Assembly (NCBI GenBank): GCA_913061075.1
Contig: CAJXSK010000004.1
Location: 62,001-126,000 of the forward strand
Length of the DNA: 64,000 nucleotides
Reading direction: 5' to 3'
DNA from: an uncultured Piscirickettsiaceae bacterium
Lineage (GTDB): Bacteria; Pseudomonadota; Gammaproteobacteria; Methylococcales; Cycloclasticaceae
Shown: piece after piece, positions 27,718 through 36,121 of the stretch
Numbering within the stretch: the first letter of the stretch is position 1
Layout: the number at the start of each line of letters is the position of its first letter
Notes under the pieces: generated by a model
Seen by the model: only the letters and a program-made list of their open reading frames with translations
Database searches by the model: none
What the model was told of the DNA's origin: nothing
Made by a program: the position numbers and the translations under genes

Positions 27718-28110
27718 ATGGCACAAACCGAATATTACGGAACAGGTCGACGTAAAAGTGCAGTAGCACGAGTATTTGCGCGCCCAGGAAAAGGCGAAAT
27801 TAAAGTTAACAACGCATCGTTAGATACGTATTTTGGTCGTGAAACAGATCGAATGATTGTTCGTCAGCCACTTGAAACAGTCGAAGTGACAGGCAAGTTC
27901 GATTTGCTAGTAACTGTTAAAGGCGGCGGCCCTTCTGGTCAAGCCGGAGCGATCAGGCTTGGTATCACACGTGCGTTGATGGAATATGATGAAGAGCTTC
28001 GTCCAGCGTTGCGCAAAGCAGGCTTTGTGACACGTGATTCACGTCAAGTGGAACGTAAGAAAGTTGGTTTACATAAAGCTAGAAAACGTCCTCAATACTC
28101 TAAGCGTTAA
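27718..28110 (+). CDS. rpsI: 30S ribosomal protein S9
   Basis: A 130-residue S9. The N-terminal [15 protein letters not shown] and the C-terminal [19 protein letters not shown] ending in YSKR, whose tail reaches the P-site tRNA, are both present. Cotranscribed with rplM and followed by a strong terminator. Confidence 0.98.
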   Translation: MAQTEYYGTGRRKSAVARVFARPGKGEIKVNNASLDTYFGRETDRMIVRQPLETVEVTGKFDLLVTVKGGGPSGQAGAIRLGITRALMEYDEELRPALRKAGFVTRDSRQVERKKVGLHKARKRPQYSKR

Positions 28111-28144
28111 TAAAAAGCGTTTAAGTACGGTACCTATTTTAAAA

Positions 28145-28170
28145 ACCCATCATTTTGATGGGTTTTTTTT
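28145..28170 (+). terminator. Intrinsic terminator of rplM-rpsI
   Basis: ACCCATCA (28145-28152), three-base loop, TGATGGGT (28156-28163), then eight T bases. Confidence 0.93.
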
Positions 28171-28269
28171 ATGCTTATAGAAAGTTGTAATTATGTGGTA
28201 TCCCGATAAGATAAAGCTTTTGGTTTTAAATGTTTTAAAAGCCTGCTTGGGTAATTGAAAGGAGAGTTA

Positions 28270-29787
28270 ATGACGGACTACAAGGAAAAGTTTCAGAAAG
28301 CGATTAAATCACTTGATGAATCCGAGCGTGAAGCGACAGACAATATTGCAGCATTGTATAAAGCCTTACTTGGGATGTTAAATGTTGTAAAAACTAAGCA
28401 TAAGCTAATTGCTAAAGCAGTTGCAAAGCTCCCTAAAAAGGTTCAGCCAGACAGGCTTCCTCTGGTTGACCTTGAGCGTATCAAGGACCTTTTGATTAGT
28501 CACATGGGTGATAGTGAGGAAGCTGATTCTAGTTTGTTAGTCTTAGAAGAGCTGCTATTACATTTGAGTGCTTCTTCAGTTTTTAAAGATGATGTTTTAG
28601 CGGTTCAAAAGATGTTGTCTTCAGCTGCCAATTCAAAAGACTTTATCAATATTGCTCAAAAAATTGCCACAATCGTACTAGATAATAATGATACGGCAGG
28701 TAGCCTGGGAAATTTATCTGAAGGATCCATAGAGGCAATTAAAGATGGGTTATTGGCGAAATTAAGTGAACTTGAAACGTCAGATACTGATATTGCACGG
28801 TCACTTGATATAGTTAGCCTTAAAGAGAAGTTGGCCAAAGTAACGAACTTAAGAAGTTTAGAGGAGTTTTATAAGCAAATTTTTGAAGGCTTTGGTGAAA
28901 AGCTAACAAAGAAAGATGAGTTTATTGTAGAGCTCTCTGGGTTGATAGAAACTGTCGCACAGCAACTGTCTAGTATTTCGTTAGAGATAAAAAAAGAAAA
29001 TATAAATGATGAGGCGGTTTCGAAAGACAGGTGGCGTTTAACAGAGTTAATGAGCGAACAAGTAAATACTATTAGAGAAAGTGTTTTACAAGCTGAAAGT
29101 TTGTCGACGCTTAAGGAGCTTGTAAGCGAGCGTATGAATGTTTTGAATTCTAATGTGAATGAGCTTGTGGCTATAGAAAGCCGCCGAGTGAAGGATGCAG
29201 AAGCGAATACGAGACGTATTGAAAATAAGTTAAATAAGGTTCAAAGTGAGGTTTCTTCGTTAAAGTCATCTTTAAATAAAGCCCATGATCAAGCATTTGT
29301 TGATCCTTTAACAGGTGTTGCAAATAGGCGTGCTTATGACGAAAGAATTAAGCTAGAGTTTGAGCGATGGAAGCGTAATAAAGAACCATTAGCCATAGCA
29401 ATTATGGACGTCGATAAGTTTAAGAAAATTAATGATACCTTTGGTCACCCTGTTGGAGATAAGGTGCTTCGAACAATTAGTCAGTTGATACATAAAAAAG
29501 TAAGGGGCAGTGACTTTTTTGGGCGCGTTGGTGGTGAGGAGTTCGTTGTTATTTTTGCTGGTAGTGATCTTGCTAACATTATGACGAGGCTAGAACAGTT
29601 TAGGAAAAGTATCGAAGACTGTAAATTTGGCTCTAAAGGTAATAGAGTTGTAATTACTATGTCTGTTGGTTGCGCATTATTTTCAAATGAGGATAACCCA
29701 AGTAATGTCTACGAGAGGGCCGATCAGGCGCTATTGAAAGCAAAGCAGACAGGGCGAAATAAATGCCTTAGCGACCAAGACCTTTAA
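28270..29787 (+). CDS. Diguanylate cyclase with long helical N-terminal region
   Basis: About 505 residues. The C-terminal GGDEF domain makes c-di-GMP. It has DPLTGVANRR, the metal Asp in IMDVDKFKKIND, and the signature GGEEF at 421-425. An RGSD inhibitory I-site lies five residues before it, so product inhibition is expected. The first 340 or so residues are predicted to be soluble and helical, ending in a coiled coil that feeds the GGDEF domain. I do not recognise a named sensor domain. The ATG at 28270 is favoured by GGAG at 28261-28264. Confidence 0.92.
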   Translation: MTDYKEKFQKAIKSLDESEREATDNIAALYKALLGMLNVVKTKHKLIAKAVAKLPKKVQPDRLPLVDLERIKDLLISHMGDSEEADSSLLVLEELLLHLSASSVFKDDVLAVQKMLSSAANSKDFINIAQKIATIVLDNNDTAGSLGNLSEGSIEAIKDGLLAKLSELETSDTDIARSLDIVSLKEKLAKVTNLRSLEEFYKQIFEGFGEKLTKKDEFIVELSGLIETVAQQLSSISLEIKKENINDEAVSKDRWRLTELMSEQVNTIRESVLQAESLSTLKELVSERMNVLNSNVNELVAIESRRVKDAEANTRRIENKLNKVQSEVSSLKSSLNKAHDQAFVDPLTGVANRRAYDERIKLEFERWKRNKEPLAIAIMDVDKFKKINDTFGHPVGDKVLRTISQLIHKKVRGSDFFGRVGGEEFVVIFAGSDLANIMTRLEQFRKSIEDCKFGSKGNRVVITMSVGCALFSNEDNPSNVYERADQALLKAKQTGRNKCLSDQDL

Positions 29788-29811
29788 TGTATTAAGCATT
29801 TTATTATGCGG

Positions 29812-31509
29812 TTATTTTTTTAAAGCCTGCATTGCCTGGTGGGTGCTTAAGTAGATGTTTTCAGCGCCTAACTTTTCAATAAATTCTGTTTGTTTCAGCT
29901 TGTCCATAACGGGGCCTTTGATTTCTGCTAAATGGAGTTTGATACCAGCTTTCTCTAACCGATAATGAATATCGTCTAATGATTCGAGTGCGCTAGTATC
30001 AATATAGCTTATTGAATTACAGATGAGTACAACGTGGTCTAGTGCACTATTATCGGCCACGTGCGTCATAACCGTATCTTCTAAAAAGTTGGTATTGGCA
30101 AAATACAGGTTTTCATCAATTCGCATGGCGAGAATATGCTCATCTGTTTTGACTTTATGTCGGTCAATATTTCTATAATGCTCGGTGTTTCCCACTTGCC
30201 CTACAATCGCGACATGTGGTTGACTGCTTCTGAAAAGATATAGCCCTATCGACATGATGATGCCCGCTATTATGCCGCTTTCTACATCAATTATTAGTAC
30301 TGTAAAAAAGGTCACGAGCATGGAGAAGGCATCTGTTCGGTCATAACTCCAAGCATGCTTTAATGTGTATGCATCAATTAAAGGAATAACAGCAAGTACA
30401 ATAATGGCCCCTAATGCTGCTTTAGGTAAAAAGAAGAAAAGCGGCGTCAATATAATAAGAGTAAGAGCAACTAATCCGGCGGTAATGATAGAGGCCAAAG
30501 GTGAGTTGGCCCCGGCCGAAAAATTCACCATAGAACGACCAAAACCACCTGCTACAGGGTAGCCGCCGCTTATTGCAGAAGCAATGTTGGCAGTTCCAAG
30601 GCCGATGAGTTCTTTGTTGGAGTCTATTTTTTGCCGCTTCTGGCTGGCCATTGATTTACCAATAGAAACGCTTTCAAGATAGCCAATTAATGCAATTAAA
30701 AACGCACTAGGCAATAGCTCTTTTAAGAGCGAGTATTCTAGATTGGGTAAGATGAACGAAGGCAGCCCTGGTGGAATGCTGCCAATAATGGCAACGTTTT
30801 CATGTGTGTTTAGGCCCATGTAATAAACAGCGAGGGTGCTTACCACAACGGCTGCTAGCGGACCGGACTTAGAAATAAATTGTATTAAGGCTTCATTGCT
30901 TGTGTGCTTTTTAAGAAATGTAAATAACGGGCTTTTGAATGCCCATAATAGAAAAAGGCTGCCTAGGCCAATAATAGCGGTGGCTAGGTTGCTTTGAAAT
31001 AGTTGGGAAATGATAAGGTAAGCTGATTCATAGGCTGGTAGTCCACGTGGTATATCTAAACCCAGGATGTGTTTTATCTGGCTTAGAGCAATAATAAGGG
31101 CAGATGCGCTTACAAAACCAGAAATAACTGGGTGGCTAAGGAAGTTAATAATAGCACCAACTCTCGCGACACGCATGAGCAGCAAAATGAGGCCAACTAA
31201 TAACGCTAATGTATGTGCGGTGCTAACCATGTCTTCTATATTGGTTATATTTAACTCAATAAGCGTGGCGCCTGTCATAAGTGACATCAGGCCAACAGGT
31301 CCTACAGCTAATGTTTTACTGCTGCCAAATATTGCATATAAGAGAAGTGGCAGAACAGAAGAATACAATGCTACTTGTGGCGGCAGCCCAGCGAGTAACC
31401 CATAGGCCATGGATTGGGGAACTAAAACAACAGCGACGATAACACCAGCAATGAGGTCGCCAGATAGCTCTGTTTTTTTATAGTCTGTTACCCAATTAGG
31501 TAGAAGCAT
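29812..31509 (-). CDS. SulP-family anion transporter with STAS domain
   Basis: Inner-membrane transporter of 565 residues with about ten to twelve helices. It has the SulP signature GLLAGLPPQVALYSSVLPLLLYA in the first helices and the conserved GGYPVAGGFGRS region. A cytoplasmic STAS domain (about 440-555) includes ICNSISYIDTSALESL. SulP members carry sulfate, bicarbonate or C4-dicarboxylates. Sulfate would suit the cysDN genes in this window, but they are 18 kb away and the substrate is not settled by sequence. Confidence 0.93.
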   Translation of the reverse strand: MLLPNWVTDYKKTELSGDLIAGVIVAVVLVPQSMAYGLLAGLPPQVALYSSVLPLLLYAIFGSSKTLAVGPVGLMSLMTGATLIELNITNIEDMVSTAHTLALLVGLILLLMRVARVGAIINFLSHPVISGFVSASALIIALSQIKHILGLDIPRGLPAYESAYLIISQLFQSNLATAIIGLGSLFLLWAFKSPLFTFLKKHTSNEALIQFISKSGPLAAVVVSTLAVYYMGLNTHENVAIIGSIPPGLPSFILPNLEYSLLKELLPSAFLIALIGYLESVSIGKSMASQKRQKIDSNKELIGLGTANIASAISGGYPVAGGFGRSMVNFSAGANSPLASIITAGLVALTLIILTPLFFFLPKAALGAIIVLAVIPLIDAYTLKHAWSYDRTDAFSMLVTFFTVLIIDVESGIIAGIIMSIGLYLFRSSQPHVAIVGQVGNTEHYRNIDRHKVKTDEHILAMRIDENLYFANTNFLEDTVMTHVADNSALDHVVLICNSISYIDTSALESLDDIHYRLEKAGIKLHLAEIKGPVMDKLKQTEFIEKLGAENIYLSTHQAMQALKK

Positions 31510-31650
31510 TGACGGAGATGTTTTTTGTAATTGAGTTCATTATAGTTGCAATAGAAGAGTAATTATTAATATATCAAAAAAGAATAGTTTTATAAGCAAA
31601 ATAAATGTGACGGGCTACCTATGTCTGTGAGCCGTTGTTAGGTCGGCAAC

Positions 31651-31670
31651 TTGTTGCAGAGCAGCAACAA
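31651..31670. repeat. Perfect 7-bp inverted repeat
   Basis: TTGTTGC (31651-31657), six-base spacer, GCAACAA (31664-31670), followed by A bases on the plus strand. It lies about 40 bases before the putative small-RNA promoter and could be an operator. Confidence 0.5.
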
Positions 31671-31707
31671 AAAAGCGTAAAATCAACGTTTTAAGTGTAT
31701 TTTTTTG

Positions 31708-31735
31708 TTGCATAAATGCAAAAACTTGATATATT
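31708..31735 (+). promoter_or_regulatory. Putative sigma-70 promoter for an orphan small RNA
   Basis: TTGCAT (31708-31713) and TATATT (31730-31735) with a 16-base spacer. No protein gene follows before the terminator at 31817. Confidence 0.5.
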
Positions 31736-31741
31736 GTAATC

Positions 31742-31840
31742 ATAACAAGGAGGGGGAGGCAGCCTTTACATTGGTAAAACTGCACCAAAAAAACAATAAA
31801 AATAATAAAAAACTTAAGGGGCCTTTGGTCCCTTTTTTTT
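31742..31840 (+). ncRNA. Putative small non-coding RNA
   Basis: A transcript of about 100 bases is predicted from a sigma-70-like promoter to an intrinsic terminator. It begins with a purine-rich AGGAGGGGGAGG stretch, continues with an A-rich, weakly structured middle, and ends in the terminator. No open frame with a properly spaced ribosome site is seen; a TTG-started 26-codon frame runs through the terminator and is unconvincing. The gene flanks are SulP (minus) and rpiA (minus), so the transcript is not part of a plus-strand operon. The terminator is the firmest part; function is unknown. Confidence 0.5.
31817..31840 (+). terminator. Intrinsic terminator with no upstream protein gene
   Basis: AGGGGCC (31817-31823), TTT loop, GGTCCCT (31827-31833), then a run of T. 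The stem has one G-T pair. Confidence 0.85.
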
Positions 31841-31918
31841 GTCTGTCGTAATTTAATCCTTAATCGGTTGTACCATTAAAGGTTAATCACGCAAGTGATG
31901 GGTGGAAAGGCAAAACTA

Positions 31919-32575
31919 TTAGCGTGTTAGCGTTTTTATACCTTCTTCTCGAGCTAATAAGAGAATGTCAGCTGAACGTTCAGCAAATAGTCCTGTCGTC
32001 ACTACGCCGGTGAGGTTATTCAACGTGTTTTCTAGCTTGACGGGCTCGAAGATGTCTAAACGATGGATGTCTAGGATGATGTTGCCATTATCAGTAATGA
32101 AGTTTTCACGCCAGACTGGGTGCCCGCCCAGTTTTATGATTTCTCTCGCTACATAGCTGCGCGCCATAGGGATAACTTCTATAGGTAATGGAAAAGCACC
32201 TAGACAGCTGACCAATTTGCTTTCGTCGGCTATACAAATAAATTGTTTACTAGCAGCCGCGATGATTTTTTCTCGAGTTAATGCGCCGCCGCCACCTTTT
32301 ATCAACTGCAGGTGTTTATTTGTTTCATCGGCGCCATCGACGTAAATATCTAACGAACCGACGGTGTTCAAATCTAATACAGGAATGCCTAGAGCATGTA
32401 GTTTTTTTGAGCTGGCTTCAGAACTTGATACAGCGCCTTCAAATTGATGCTTTATGGGCTCAAGAAGATCGATAAAATAATTGACGGTTGAACCGGTGCC
32501 TACACCAATAATATCGACATTATGAGTGTATTCAATGGCTGCTTCAGCGGCTTGCAGTTTCATGTTTTTTTGCAT
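31919..32575 (-). CDS. rpiA: Ribose-5-phosphate isomerase A
   Basis: Interconverts ribose-5-phosphate and ribulose-5-phosphate in the non-oxidative pentose phosphate path. The 218 residues include [11 protein letters not shown] (25-35), DGADE (80-84) and [11 protein letters not shown] (93-103), the last two holding the catalytic Asp, Glu and Lys. It has normal length and a separate 81-bp gap to the cyclo-ligase gene upstream. Confidence 0.97.
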   Translation of the reverse strand: MQKNMKLQAAEAAIEYTHNVDIIGVGTGSTVNYFIDLLEPIKHQFEGAVSSSEASSKKLHALGIPVLDLNTVGSLDIYVDGADETNKHLQLIKGGGGALTREKIIAAASKQFICIADESKLVSCLGAFPLPIEVIPMARSYVAREIIKLGGHPVWRENFITDNGNIILDIHRLDIFEPVKLENTLNNLTGVVTTGLFAERSADILLLAREEGIKTLTR

Positions 32576-32656
32576 AAAAAGTTGTAGAGATTGATGTGTT
32601 ATATGTATGTTAACGTATTAGGTGTTGAACGTGCGGGCATTAGTTTGTTAAATGTA

Positions 32657-33286
32657 TTACGTACGCAATAGAGCTATTGCTCGCTTTGAAAAGCAACGTG
32701 TTTGCTTTTCTGTAATTACCGCATCTAACGGTATATCCCAGGTTTGAGGGCTTAGCGCCTCGGTTTCTTGGCAGCTGTAAGCAATGCCAATTAATAAAGG
32801 ACTGATTTTATTTGATGTCTGCGCTGAAAATTGTAATGTGCGGTCATAATAACCGCCTCCAGCACCCAATCTATTTCCTTTGTTATCAAAACCAACTAAT
32901 GGCATCAATAATGTTGATAAGAACTTGCACTGTAACGTGCCGTAAGTGTCGGCTTCTTCAATATTAAATTGATTATATTTAATGCGGTCGCCCCACGCAT
33001 ATGCTGAAAAGATAAGTTGTTGGTTTTTTGTTAATGAAGGTAAGTAGTGAGGAATGTGTCGGTCAAAACAGGTTTTAATCGTACTTTCTAAATTAGGTTC
33101 TCCATTGTGAGTCATATAGCTAGCAATCCGTGGGCGCCTTAATAAAACGCCAGAGTTTGCTATTCTCATGTTGATGAGAAAATCATAATGTTCTCTATGG
33201 GAAGGTGGTATTGCTAGCCTAGTTTGCCGCAAGAATTGTCTTTGATTAATTACTGGGTCAGTAGCCATGATATGGTTGGTCGCCAA
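32657..33286 (-). CDS. fau: 5-formyltetrahydrofolate cyclo-ligase
   Basis: ATP-dependent enzyme that recycles 5-formyl-THF to 5,10-methenyl-THF. The 209-residue protein has the C-terminal signature GAGGGYYDRTL and the LLIGIAYSCQE strand, plus an N-terminal RQTRLAIPPSHRE helix that fits the ATP-binding region. It lies directly downstream of the 6S RNA, as ygfA does in E. coli, so readthrough transcription from the 6S promoter is likely. Confidence 0.93.
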   Translation of the reverse strand: MATNHIMATDPVINQRQFLRQTRLAIPPSHREHYDFLINMRIANSGVLLRRPRIASYMTHNGEPNLESTIKTCFDRHIPHYLPSLTKNQQLIFSAYAWGDRIKYNQFNIEEADTYGTLQCKFLSTLLMPLVGFDNKGNRLGAGGGYYDRTLQFSAQTSNKISPLLIGIAYSCQETEALSPQTWDIPLDAVITEKQTRCFSKRAIALLRT

Positions 33287-33288
33287 AT

Positions 33289-33480
33289 AAAGTGTTCCCC
33301 ACGAGCGCCGTAGTCGGAGTGTCTACCTTGAACCAAGCGGTTCAAGTGGGAACGAAGATATTGTGTTGGGTTTCTCTACTGAAAGAGCATACACGCCTAC
33401 AATACAACTCGTTTTCCCTAATATTTAAATAGGCTCAAGGTTTTTGTCACTTAGCTTCGAACGCAGCAGGGAACACTTAA
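33289..33480 (-). ncRNA. ssrS: 6S RNA
   Basis: Minus-strand RNA of about 190 bases between zapA and the cyclo-ligase gene, the usual gammaproteobacterial place. The ends pair: AAGTGTTCCC at the 5' side with GGGGAACACTT at the 3' side. The internal CACTTGAACC-CTTGGTTCAAGG hairpin matches the E. coli 6S arm (CACCTTGAACCAAGGGTTCAAGG). The 5' strand has TTGAGCCTATTT, like CTGAGCCGATATTT of E. coli. It binds sigma-70 RNA polymerase and lowers transcription in slow growth. The exact ends are estimated from the closing stem. Confidence 0.92.
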
Positions 33481-33559
33481 AGTGTAGACCTAAATTGCTT
33501 ACGTGTCATTAAATTTCCCTGTAAACAAGAAAATTGAAAAAGGCGGATGGATTAGCGTG

Positions 33560-33859
33560 TTATTTGCCGAAAGAATTTATGGCGAAATCTAACTTGTTTT
33601 GTAAGGCATTAATCTTTTCACTGATATCCAGTGAGACATTATTCTTTTTATCGCCTTCATTAAGTAAGTCATGCGTAATGTTAAGGCCAGCCATGACAGC
33701 AATACGATCTAGCCCAATAATTCGACCAGACTGTCGTATATCATTCATTTTTTGATCCAAATAACGAGCCGAATGTTCTAATTGAGGCTTCTCTTCCTCG
33801 GGACAGTTGACTTGATAGTCTTTATCTAAAATTGTTACGGTAACAGGGACTGAAGCCAT
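33560..33859 (-). CDS. zapA: Cell division protein ZapA
   Basis: A 99-residue FtsZ-ring stabiliser. The N-terminal VPVTVTILDKDYQVNCPEEE fold is followed by the coiled-coil dimer helix, with the family pattern LDQKMNDIRQSGRIIGLDRIAVMAGLNITHDLL. It follows a small coiled-coil gene by two bases and precedes 6S RNA, the conserved order. Confidence 0.93.
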   Translation of the reverse strand: MASVPVTVTILDKDYQVNCPEEEKPQLEHSARYLDQKMNDIRQSGRIIGLDRIAVMAGLNITHDLLNEGDKKNNVSLDISEKINALQNKLDFAINSFGK

Positions 33860-33861
33860 CG

Positions 33862-34080
33862 TTAGATTTCCATTACTTTGAGGCGTGAAATCATCGCTTC
33901 AACACGTGATTTTGCTTTATCGGTCTTATCCATTAACGCGCTACGTTGTTGGACAAGGTCTGCCTGCTGGTTTTTAAGCTGGCTATTTTCTTCGTGCAAA
34001 CGTTGACATACCTGAACTAGCGTATCAATACGTTGCTCAAGATGCTGGAGGGCTAATTCTGGATTTTGTTCTATGCTCAC
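33862..34080 (-). CDS. TIGR02449-type small coiled-coil protein
   Basis: A 72-residue all-helical protein with heptad-like spacing over most of its length (LEQRIDTLVQVCQRLHEENSQL). It sits two bases before zapA, as the TIGR02449 family typically does. Like ZapB it may act in division-ring assembly, but no function is shown; the coupling to zapA is the main argument. Confidence 0.85.
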   Translation of the reverse strand: MSIEQNPELALQHLEQRIDTLVQVCQRLHEENSQLKNQQADLVQQRSALMDKTDKAKSRVEAMISRLKVMEI

Positions 34081-34217
34081 GCCGTAAATCTTAGGTGTGA
34101 TTGGGCCTCAGGTCAACAGGAAGTTTATTATAAGCAACTTTTTGTGAGCTAAGTTTTGGTGTGAGCGCTAGCAGTGATAGCATACACCTAATATAAACAG
34201 AGCAAGTTGGAGTTAAG

Positions 34218-34784
34218 GTGGAACAATTAGGCGATTTTGACAATATGCAATCATTATTAAACGCTCACGATGCATATATGAGCGCGGCAGAAGTGCACGG
34301 GTTAGCTGCAGGTATGTTGTGTGTGGGGTTTGATGCGAAATTTGACCGCTGGGTGGTTGCTGTTTTTGAAACAGATGAGCAGCTAGAGGGATTGGACGAT
34401 AGCGAAAAAGGTGATTTGATAGGGTTGTTTGAAGGCACGTGTGAATTACTCAAAAGTGACGAATTTATATTTGACTTATTTTTACCCGATGATGGGGTGC
34501 CAATGGTTGAAAGGGCAAAAGCACTCAGTGAGTGGTGCCAAGGGTTTTTATACGGTATTGCTTATATGGGGGCTAAAGATGATACCGATTGGGGCGAAGA
34601 CGGTAGAGGGATTTTGAGAGATTTTCTAGAGCTATCTAGAATAGATGCAGATGGGGCGGAAGAAGCAGATGAACAGTCGTATATGGAGCTTCAGGAGTAC
34701 GTAAGGTCTGCTGTGCATGTGATGTTGATGGAGCTGCAGCCAGCCGTTGAAGCCAATGCGACAACGTCTCCAAGGCTTCATTAA
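34218..34784 (+). CDS. ygfB: UPF0149 (YgfB/YecA-like) family protein
   Basis: A 188-residue acidic helical protein. Family features are AAEVHGLAAGMLCVG near the N terminus, SEWCQGFLYGI (about 110-120) and EYVRSAVHVMLMEL at the C terminus. GTG at 34218 is the likely start. It lies 2 bases before pepP, the same order as E. coli ygfB-pepP-ubiH. In Pseudomonas a YgfB homologue affects gene regulation and beta-lactam tolerance, but transfer of that role here is inference. Confidence 0.92.
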   Translation: MEQLGDFDNMQSLLNAHDAYMSAAEVHGLAAGMLCVGFDAKFDRWVVAVFETDEQLEGLDDSEKGDLIGLFEGTCELLKSDEFIFDLFLPDDGVPMVERAKALSEWCQGFLYGIAYMGAKDDTDWGEDGRGILRDFLELSRIDADGAEEADEQSYMELQEYVRSAVHVMLMELQPAVEANATTSPRLH

Positions 34785-34786
34785 TA

Positions 34787-36121
34787 ATGGGCCAACAAAA
34801 CATAAGCGCTACAGAATTCGCAAAGCGCCGTAAGCAATTTCTACGCTTGTTGGGTGCAGGCAATATTGCGGTGATCCCAGGTGCCTCTATTCAACATAGA
34901 AACAGAGATGTCGAGTATTTGTTTCGCCAAAACAGTGATTTTTATTACCTAACGGGTTTTGATGAAGCGGATGCAGTGGCCGTGTTTGTGCCCGGCCGTG
35001 AGCAGGGCGAATATATATTATTTTGCAATGAATACGATGAACAAACGGCGTTGTGGGTAGTTGCAAATGCAGGTATAGATAACGCGATGAGCGTATTTGG
35101 TGCGGACGATGCGTTCCCCATTGACGACATTGACGATATTTTGCCGGGCTTATTGGAAAATAATAATAAGCTGTACTTTCCAATGGGTATGAATCCAGCG
35201 TTCGATCAACAGTTAATGGACTGGTCACAACAGGTGCGGAGTAAATCAAGAGCAGGTGTAACAGGGCCCGCAGAGTTTATTTCAACGGACCATCTGTTGC
35301 ACGAAATGCGTTTAATAAAATCATCGCAAGAAATTAAGCAGATGAAAAAGGCGGCAAAAATTTCTGTGGTGGCTCATAAAAAGGCCATGCAGGTTTGTAA
35401 GCCAGCTATGTATGAGTATGAAGTTGATGCAACGTTAAAGCACCATTTTATTAGTAATGGGGCACAGCAAGAGGCTTATCCCGCTATTGTTGGCGGCGGT
35501 GTGAATGGATGTATTCTTCATTATGTACAAAATAATGCGCAACTTAATGATGGCGAATTGTTATTGATTGATGCAGGGTGCGAATGGGAAAAATACGCCT
35601 CTGATATAACACGAACATTTCCCATAAACGGGGTGTTTAGCGAGGAACAAAAGGCGTTATACCAATTGGTATTGGATTCGCAATATGCTGCGATTGAGCA
35701 GGTAAAACCAGGTAATCATTGGAATGACCCTCATGAAGCGGCTGTTAAGGTGTTAACAAAGGGGTTGGTTAAGTTAGGAATTCTTAACGGACGTGTGCCA
35801 ACGTTGATTAAAAATGAAGCGTATAAACCGTACTATATGCACCGAACAGGGCACTGGTTAGGCATGGATGTTCATGACGTCGGTGATTATAAAATAGACA
35901 AACAGTGGCGCTTGTTGGAGCCGGGCATGGTGCTTACTGTAGAGCCAGGTCTGTATATTCAGCCGAATGCAAAAGAAGTTGATAAGAAATGGCGCGGAAT
36001 TGGTATTCGTATTGAAGATGATGTATTGGTAACGAAAAAAGGCCATGAGGTTTTAACTGACGGCGCACCGAAAGAAGTCAACGATATTGAATCGTTGATG
36101 GAGAAAGCGCGTGTCGGATGA
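34787..36121 (+). CDS. pepP: Xaa-Pro aminopeptidase P
   Basis: Pita-bread metalloprotease that removes an N-terminal residue before proline. The 444-residue protein has the family N-terminal domain (about 1-170) and a catalytic domain with the five metal ligands Asp 262, Asp 273, His 356, Glu 386 and Glu 410, in LIDAGCEWEKYASDITR, MHRTGHWLG, TVEPG and RIEDD. It overlaps ubiH by 11 bases. Confidence 0.96.
   Translation: MGQQNISATEFAKRRKQFLRLLGAGNIAVIPGASIQHRNRDVEYLFRQNSDFYYLTGFDEADAVAVFVPGREQGEYILFCNEYDEQTALWVVANAGIDNAMSVFGADDAFPIDDIDDILPGLLENNNKLYFPMGMNPAFDQQLMDWSQQVRSKSRAGVTGPAEFISTDHLLHEMRLIKSSQEIKQMKKAAKISVVAHKKAMQVCKPAMYEYEVDATLKHHFISNGAQQEAYPAIVGGGVNGCILHYVQNNAQLNDGELLLIDAGCEWEKYASDITRTFPINGVFSEEQKALYQLVLDSQYAAIEQVKPGNHWNDPHEAAVKVLTKGLVKLGILNGRVPTLIKNEAYKPYYMHRTGHWLGMDVHDVGDYKIDKQWRLLEPGMVLTVEPGLYIQPNAKEVDKKWRGIGIRIEDDVLVTKKGHEVLTDGAPKEVNDIESLMEKARVG

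Noticed and set aside
31774-31854. A TTG-started 26-codon frame in the small-RNA region
   Set aside because: It reads through the terminator and the ribosome-site-like purine run is too far from the start.
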